From contig JAHQIW010003624.1 in NCBI GenBank assembly GCA_019055375.1, positions 1-64,000 on the forward strand: 64,000 bases of DNA, in the 5' to 3' direction. The DNA is from Parelaphostrongylus tenuis. Lineage: Eukaryota > Nematoda > Chromadorea > Rhabditida > Metastrongylidae. Made by a program: the position numbers and the translations under genes. Under the pieces are notes generated by a model. It did no database searches. It saw only the letters and a program-made list of their open reading frames with translations, and was not told the origin of the DNA. Shown here in pieces: positions 57,845 to 64,000 of this stretch (position 1 is its first letter; every line of letters begins with the position of its first letter).

Positions 57845-60800
57845 CCTATTTTGATTGAAAGAAATCGCAGGAAATATCTATTCGGATTATTCCTTGTTGA
57901 CGTTTCAACTATCGATGCCGAAGAGCAGACACAATACCACGGCGTTGTGTAAAGTTTGACTTCTTCTTAGTGCTAAACTCGGTTACCCGAATAACAATAG
58001 CAGCCACAAGTTGAACATAGAGACCTCCGACAATGACAGTTTGCTAAGTTGAATTATCATCTACCTGAACGCTCCAAGTATTACTGTTCCTTTGTCATTT
58101 TCTCTTCACTCATCTAAATTTCAATTGCTCACATTATGTCAATTTGAGCTTCATGTCTAAGCATAATAAACGCTCCTACAATTAGTGAATAAGTCTCGAC
58201 ATTCAGCAGAACGTAACTTTGAACTACAAACAAGTGCTTCAAAGACACTCTTGAAAACCGAAACGTGATCAAAAGCGTGCAATGTTTTCCATACTTTTCC
58301 TATGGTATAAAAAAAGACTAATGCAGCTGCTTCTGAATTATGTCCACATTCTGGCCTACTTATCATACATAAGGTCTCAAACATTTATAATAAAGCACCT
58401 TTTTCGAACACTTTGAACACTTGCTCTATCGCTCTGAGAGGATATGTAAATGTCAAAATGTTCCGTTAGTTTTGCAAAGGTATTACGCTGAAAAAAGAAA
58501 GCTTCGAGATTTAAAAAATTTTCAACGCTATAATAGCTTGCAATTTTTTGCTACATGTTCGAGGCAGTACATTTTTCTCGACAAATTGTGCTCAGAATTC
58601 TTTTTATTTGACTGCCACTTGCGGTGGTATGATGTTACAGTATACCCAATATGTTTTGTATTTCGCACAGCACTCCACATTATTGGTTATAAAATTGTAC
58701 TCATTTATTTGATATTGGAAATACAAGCCTTAACAAAAGAAGCCGTCTGTGCTCACCAAAAAAAAAAACGGTATTCCACTGGCTTTATATCGGCTTAAAA
58801 TCTAAAAGCGGTAGCTTGACAGAACTTACTACTGGCTTTGATCTAATTGTTAGAAATTCGAAATAGTGCCTAATTTCTTGCATATATATATATATATATT
58901 TATTTATTGGAATGAAAGTCACTCTTGCAAAAGCAACAGACGATCTGCGGTATATTGTTTTATTACTCAGTAAATTTTCTAGAGAAGGATACTTTCAACA
59001 TTAGATATTCCAGTGATTCACCAAAAGTATACGCCTTCTTCTTTATGCATTTTACAATGATTCTGCTGCTTGAATTACCCATTCCACTTTGACATTCACA
59101 GTGCTTCGATTCATTCTATTGTCCTGCTCTTTGATTTATGAAAGCATTCTGGTTTGCATTTGGCTTCGGCTTGACATAACCTTACTTTCGATATGTAGAC
59201 GATATATTGGATAATAGTGCTGAATTCTTTTGAGAAAGCTGCGATGATCCTGCTACATTACTCTCAAGTTATGTTTACAGGCGCATATCATCATTTATGA
59301 GCCACACGAAAGTTTCCTGCTCAGTTGGTCTGATTATTTCACAACGGTTGTAATTCCTGTGGGGCCAGTGATTCTTGTGATTAGTAGACTCATCAGTTGC
59401 TATAGAATAACCACAGTTTTTTGAGAAGGTTGTAAGTTAGTTTATAATTCAGAAAAACTCAACAAATCTTCATCGCCTCTTTAATACTCTTATCCAGTAA
59501 TGTGAGTTGCTTTCGCTTGTTAAGTGCTTACAAGTTAAAGTGGCCTCATTACAGCAACTTCCTCATACTTTTCCATCTTCTGATTGTATCCCTCCTACTA
59601 AGTTTTTGGATGACTCGCTTCATATTTTTTTTCCAATTATTCTGCACTTCTCTCATTACTGACATTGCGAAACTGTGATTATCACGAAATCATAGAATAC
59701 CTTCATGATTTTATGATGGATGATCTCATTTTGATAATGACCGTCTAGTTCGCAAAAGTACAGTAAAGCTCCATTCAATAAGAGAACACTAAATATTATG
59801 CTACCTTTAGTTGTGTATTTTGCTAGAAATACCAAGTCTCCCCAGCTCTAGTGATCCTATTAGAGAAAGGGTCCAATGTCTATTGTAATAGACAGTGAAG
59901 AATACTCCAAACCACGATGAGGTAGTAAATCATTGAAGGATTTCTTGTCATTAGCTCTAATAGTATCCCAATAATAATAAAGTCTGCGACGCTACATAAT
60001 CTTGGCAAAATCCTTTATGAGCATAGAGATGTTGGTATTTTCAGTATACGATATCCGTCTATTACTTTCCAGAAGACTGAATGTTCGTTCAAGCCCACTG
60101 TCAATGCTTACTGGTGGTGATGGACTTGTGATTTCATATAAAGCCACATTCAGACACTATTCAAAATCTAAGCAACAAAAGAGAAAAAATTCTTCCATGT
60201 GCAGTTGAATGCACTCCATAATCCTGCGTGAGAGTCCCTCTTCAGGCAGACTTCTTCAAAATGCATTCTCATTTATGCACTTAGACTGCCTGACAAACGA
60301 TTTTTTAGCTTTCTTTTTATTGAAAGCTTCCCTAAAAGATGTAGGAAAACTTTTCAATAATGCACATTTTAGCTACTGGTATCTAGGAATACCAGACTCT
60401 GCTACTCCTCTAACACATATGTTTTGTTGATGCTATTCATGTTTTTTTGGTGAACGGTGAACAGTCGTCGAGTTGAGATGTGCAACTTCTATCATACATG
60501 CAAAAACATTATCGTTTATTATTTATTTAATTCTGTTAGGTTGGTGGTCAAGTAAATGCGCTTCAGCATTGTAGAAATGCTCCGTTTCATATTCGAAAGT
60601 ATTCTTGAATAAATGTCATGTTACATCATTCCTTTACGCGTTTCTCGCTCTATGTTTTGTTGCTACTGACGCAATACTTGCTGTTCATTTTATATTTATT
60701 TTACACTGTAGAAAGGATATCAGCTTGTACAAATGCAACTACGGTTTTAGACAGTGATTTCAAAATGAGTCGTAAAGCAGCAGAGATGACTGGCAGCATT

Positions 60801-62266
60801 AACGACTCATTTGCTCAGAAACTGCAAACAAAAGTGCAGTTCAGTGGTGGTACTCAAGAAGTTTCATAAAGAAGACGCATTTCAACAATGTATAAATATC
60901 AATTATTTTTGTATCAGTTCCATCAAAGATCAAGGAGAAATCAATAAACGAAACTGATCCTCTCAGGACTACCAGATTTGTTACAAATTTCAACGTCAAT
61001 CATTCTACCATTCTCACTATTTAAAGCAAATTTCAAAAGTAGCTGCTTCTCAATACGACCTGAAACCGCATTTCTTTCGCACAGATCAATAATATAGTGA
61101 CTTGTGATCACAGTCTACTGTGGAAATCCTAACACTTCATGCATTCGATTCGCTTCCTTAAATTCATTTCTTATACGGGTCTTCGAATATTTTGCGTGTT
61201 ATTCAAGTTTCCATGAAGATTTCTTTTTCATTGTGATTGTTTCAGTACACCGGTTGAGTCAATTCTTCTTTTAATTTTGAAGACAAGCGAGATAAGGCGT
61301 TTTCTAAGGTTTCGTCGGTTGATTATAAGAGAATGTAGGAAGATGAGATCGAATTAGCGCCATGCTTGTCGCCTTTCTTCCTCATACAATGCATTACTCG
61401 CCAGTATTCAACCACATCTCCTTATTGCTCATTACTCGCCGGCTTTTCAATTACCTGGAACACTGAGGACCGCTGTTAGCGGTTGAACAGTAAGTGGTGA
61501 CGATAATTCCCCTAACATGGAAGCCGAAAGCTATAGAGTTATAGATCTTATACATTTTTTAATCCACTCGTTTTCACATTTTATTGCACGGATCCCAGTG
61601 CTTCCAGTAGTTTATCCATTTTCTCGCATGCATCCTCAGGTTTTAAGCAAATCGTGTGTTATTTAAACTGCTGATTGAAGATTTCGTCTTCTTCCTGAAT
61701 GTTGTAGAATACTGATCAGGCAAATTTTCTAGGTCTCGAAAGGGCCCGAACCGAAGCGTTCCATAAGACTTTCCTTTATTTATTGCAAGAGCGCTAAGAA
61801 AGGCAGTTGAACCAGCATCTTGCTTACTGTTGATCTGCATCATTAACACTCGACGACAACCCTCCTTTCTACATTAGATGCCTCCTTTCTACATTAGATG
61901 AAGTAAAATTCTGAGTAAATTATAGATAAAGTGACACAACAGGTGTATCATAGAGTTCTATTGATAATGTTTTTTTTTGTTTGTTAGCGGTAAAAGCTGA
62001 CGGAAAGTGGACATTATATTGCGTTATGCATGCGTTGAGGAAACTTGTGCTTATGCAAACGAGAAATTAGATTTCATCAGTTTTTAACCGTGCGACGTCG
62101 CGAATTACAGAACTCATGGTATGGGATAGGATTTGCATTTGTTTAGAACAATTTAACGACGTATATCCATCTCCTTATCTTTTGAATGTTATAATTCAGC
62201 AAAACTAATGCAATAACGTTGAGATCATCGTGTTAATCAAATATTTTTCTGCACCGTTTGTACTGA
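57845..62266. other. No gene recognised
   Basis: Contains (TA)n at about 58882-58900 and a 20-bp tandem pair at 61861-61900. Frames at 58421-58798 (125 codons) and 60618-60869 are open but carry no recognisable domain. Confidence 0.4.
61861..61900. repeat. Perfect 20-bp tandem duplication
   Basis: CCTCCTTTCTACATTAGATG occurs twice without a gap. Confidence 0.95.
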
Positions 62267-62834
62267 TAGACTGAGGAAAATGTTCCGTAACACCCGCAAA
62301 CACTTCAAATATTATGTTTGTTTCACGCAGTATCGGTTTCCGTAAGTTCATGGAAAATATTCTCATTAGAAACTTATAAGAAGGAGTCTATGCGTTGAAC
62401 GAAAAGTACCCGACATTGATTCGTCGAAAGCGCGCACTGTTCCAGCAAGATAATGCCAAACCTCATATCGCCAGAAAGACTATGGAGAAGTAGGATGATT
62501 TGGAGGAAGCAGAGGTTTTGCCGCACTGAGCCTACATTCCAGATGTTGCGCCGCCCGATTATGGTCCAGTTCCACACAACAGAACAATTTTTGCGTAGAC
62601 GCTGATTCGAGACATTTGATCAAGTTAAAGAGGCATGTCAGGAGTTTTTTGATTCAAAGCACAAGAAATGTTATGTAGAGCAGCGAGCAAGTCCGAAAGC
62701 TTACAGTTCTTTGGCAGAAGATCGTGGATGATGATGGTCTTTATTTTCAAGATTAATTTGTTGTTGTTTCTAATTGCGTTTATGTGTAAGCTTTGAGTTT
62801 TTAGTGGTTGTCAAGGAACATTTTCCTCAATCTA
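62267..62834 (+). mobile_element. Tc1/mariner element, internally deleted
   Basis: TA target bases (62267-62268 and 62833-62834) bound inverted ends GACTGAGGAAAATGTTCC (62269-62286) and GGAACATTTTCCTCAATC (62815-62832), 17 of 18 positions pairing. The 564-base element is under half the usual mariner length of about 1.3 kb. The C-terminal transposase remains but the N-terminal part is gone, so it can only be moved by another element's enzyme. Confidence 0.94.
62385..62755 (+). pseudogene. mariner transposase, C-terminal part, with stops
   Basis: The translation reads RRKRALFQQDNAKPHIARKT, containing the QDNA.PH motif with the second catalytic Asp. Then come an H-stop-AYIPDVAPPDYGP stretch (usual HP.YSPDLAP.DY, third Asp of the DD34D triad in PDYG), a shifted frame where FDQVKEACQEFFDSKHKKC is read, and a LAEDRG end. 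At least two stops and two frame changes make it non-functional. A minus-strand frame (62374-62577) is its shadow. Confidence 0.93.
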
Positions 62835-63864
62835 ATATAAATTGATCTCTAACCCAAGATCTGAGACTATTGAAGTTGCTGAGATACATGATGAGTACGT
62901 TGAAGTGCTAGACATTCTTCTACCAGAGTTGATAAAAAAATGATTGTAATGCGACGCAATAATTATAGTTAACTGCAATACTAACCAAATGTCCCCAGTT
63001 TCTGATGAAACATATAGCTCACGTCTAGCATAACGCCGTCAATAGCGCGGCAAACTCACTGCAAATGCATCACTTTTCTTGGTCAACAGTAATTTATGAG
63101 AAAAAATGGTTGACAGGTGCTTGTGTCACCCTGCTTCGTTTGTTTCGTCGAATCACTTACCAGCCTGCCGGAATGTACCCCTCTCAACTAGAGCAGAAAT
63201 CAATTTTGTGAGCGAAGGGATTCGATCATAGATGAGTTGGCAACTATACTTCCAAAACCAATGAAAAAGCGTGCAGTGTGAACATTGTGTTATTGAATCG
63301 TAAGAGCCAACGGAGTGCGGTGAAATCGTGCACACTAGCTTTCTCATTGTGGTCGATGACGATGGTGGCAACATGAATGCTGTTACTAAGCAAGATGATA
63401 ATAGTAGTAGATCTTTTGATTAGTGATGAGTCGGATTAAGTATTGGTTCACTCGGTACATTGTTGCTGTCGTTTACAATGTCACACCCTTTCCTATTGGT
63501 AAATGTTTCTTCGATCCGGTAATTTAACCATATCTAATATAACCGTAAAGAGCTGTACAAAGTAGCAAAAAAATTATCCAGCAAGGTCCACATCAGCATT
63601 TGTGCATCAGAGAAGTCATGGATCACTTATTTGTCAACGTTTCTTTACTTTTAGTTTTAGATATTCAAGCGCCTGCATTAATGCGTTGAGCAGAGTAGCC
63701 TGTACCTTCCATATTTATGCAGTTTTATACACGGATGTGCGCTTACTGTATAATGATCTCAATCACATCGACTTACCCATACGTTGTCAATATACTGAGG
63801 AAAATATGGGAAACGTTTGGAAATCATCTTATATGAATTTAACACAATTCCAATCTCAAAGAAC
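62835..63864. other. No gene recognised
   Basis: An ACTGAGGAAAATATGGGAAAC string at about 63795 resembles the mariner end just described but has no partner. Confidence 0.4.
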
Positions 63865-64000
63865 GGAGGTGCCGTGGGCGAGTGGTTATGATGCTCGTCG
63901 CGGCGCGCGTGAAGCTGAGCTCCATCCTTTAACTGTCTCCGGCAGTCAACAACACCGCTCTGGGGAACGCCACAGCAAGACTTTCCTCGAGAGTGGAAGG
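63865..64000 (+). repeat. tRNA-derived SINE, family B, copy 3, cut by the window edge
   Basis: GGTGCCGTGGGCGAGTGGTTATG (box A of Ser/Leu type), CTCGTCGCGGCGCGCGTG, TCTCCGGCAGTCAACA and GGAACGCCACAGCAAGACT match 13186-13410 in order. The 3' part lies beyond the window. Confidence 0.82.

Noticed and set aside
58421..58798. 125-codon frame as a host gene
   Set aside because: AT-rich, aromatic-rich translation with no domain, repeat or conservation that I can show.
1..64000. CRISPR arrays, operons or bacterial genes
   Set aside because: No regularly spaced direct repeats, no ribosome-binding-site-led gene chains, and eukaryotic retroelements throughout.

Overview
This window looks like a gene-poor, repeat-dense piece of an animal nuclear genome. 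It is AT-rich, has no operon structure, and its longest open frames are under 190 codons. I found no host protein-coding gene I would defend. Everything recognisable is a mobile element or its relic: an RTE-clade LINE, Penelope-like elements (PLEs) with a GIY-YIG endonuclease, a Tc1/mariner remnant, and several tRNA-derived SINE families. The RTE wording and this mixture suggest a nematode, most likely a strongylid (hookworm-like) worm. The species is an inference.

Layout. 1-9600: a 1.2 kb composite repeat (1140-2360), two old direct copies of a 1.4 kb segment (2690-4000 and 5240-6600), and a diffuse dispersed repeat. 10-15.5 kb: SINEs of three families, an RTE endonuclease scrap, and the inverted partner of the 1.2 kb repeat (14225-15440). 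18.7-22.5 kb: the largest PLE, with dead reverse transcriptase and GIY-YIG domains, an inverted piece of itself at its 5' side, and a hammerhead-bearing unit in front. 23.5-25.8 kb: an almost intact SINE with a 13-bp target-site duplication (TSD) and an inverted dimer carrying hammerhead ribozyme motifs. 30-35.8 kb: SINE pieces, a second PLE tail and an RTE scrap. 37.1-37.8 kb: a second hammerhead inverted dimer. 40.8-46.3 kb: RTE fragments, including a nearly complete but broken minus-strand copy. 53.5-54.4 kb: an inverted dimer of a PLE 3' end. 57.6-62.8 kb: a minus-strand SINE and an internally deleted mariner. A SINE runs off the right edge.

The most interesting signal is a set of three palindromic insertions (25345-25802, 37147-37787, 53524-54377). 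Each is two copies of one unit joined head to head, each carries a hammerhead or hammerhead-like motif pointing outward on both arms, and each is bounded by its own perfect 10-12 bp direct repeat. The direct repeats indicate that the palindromes were inserted as units. This fits reverse transcription primed from both sides of a target break and joined in the middle, by a PLE-type machinery. Two sequence-distinct ribozyme-like motifs occur: a 43-nt hammerhead in the first two dimers and beside the large PLE, and a 35-nt CTGANGA/GAAA motif at the 3' ends of PLE copies.
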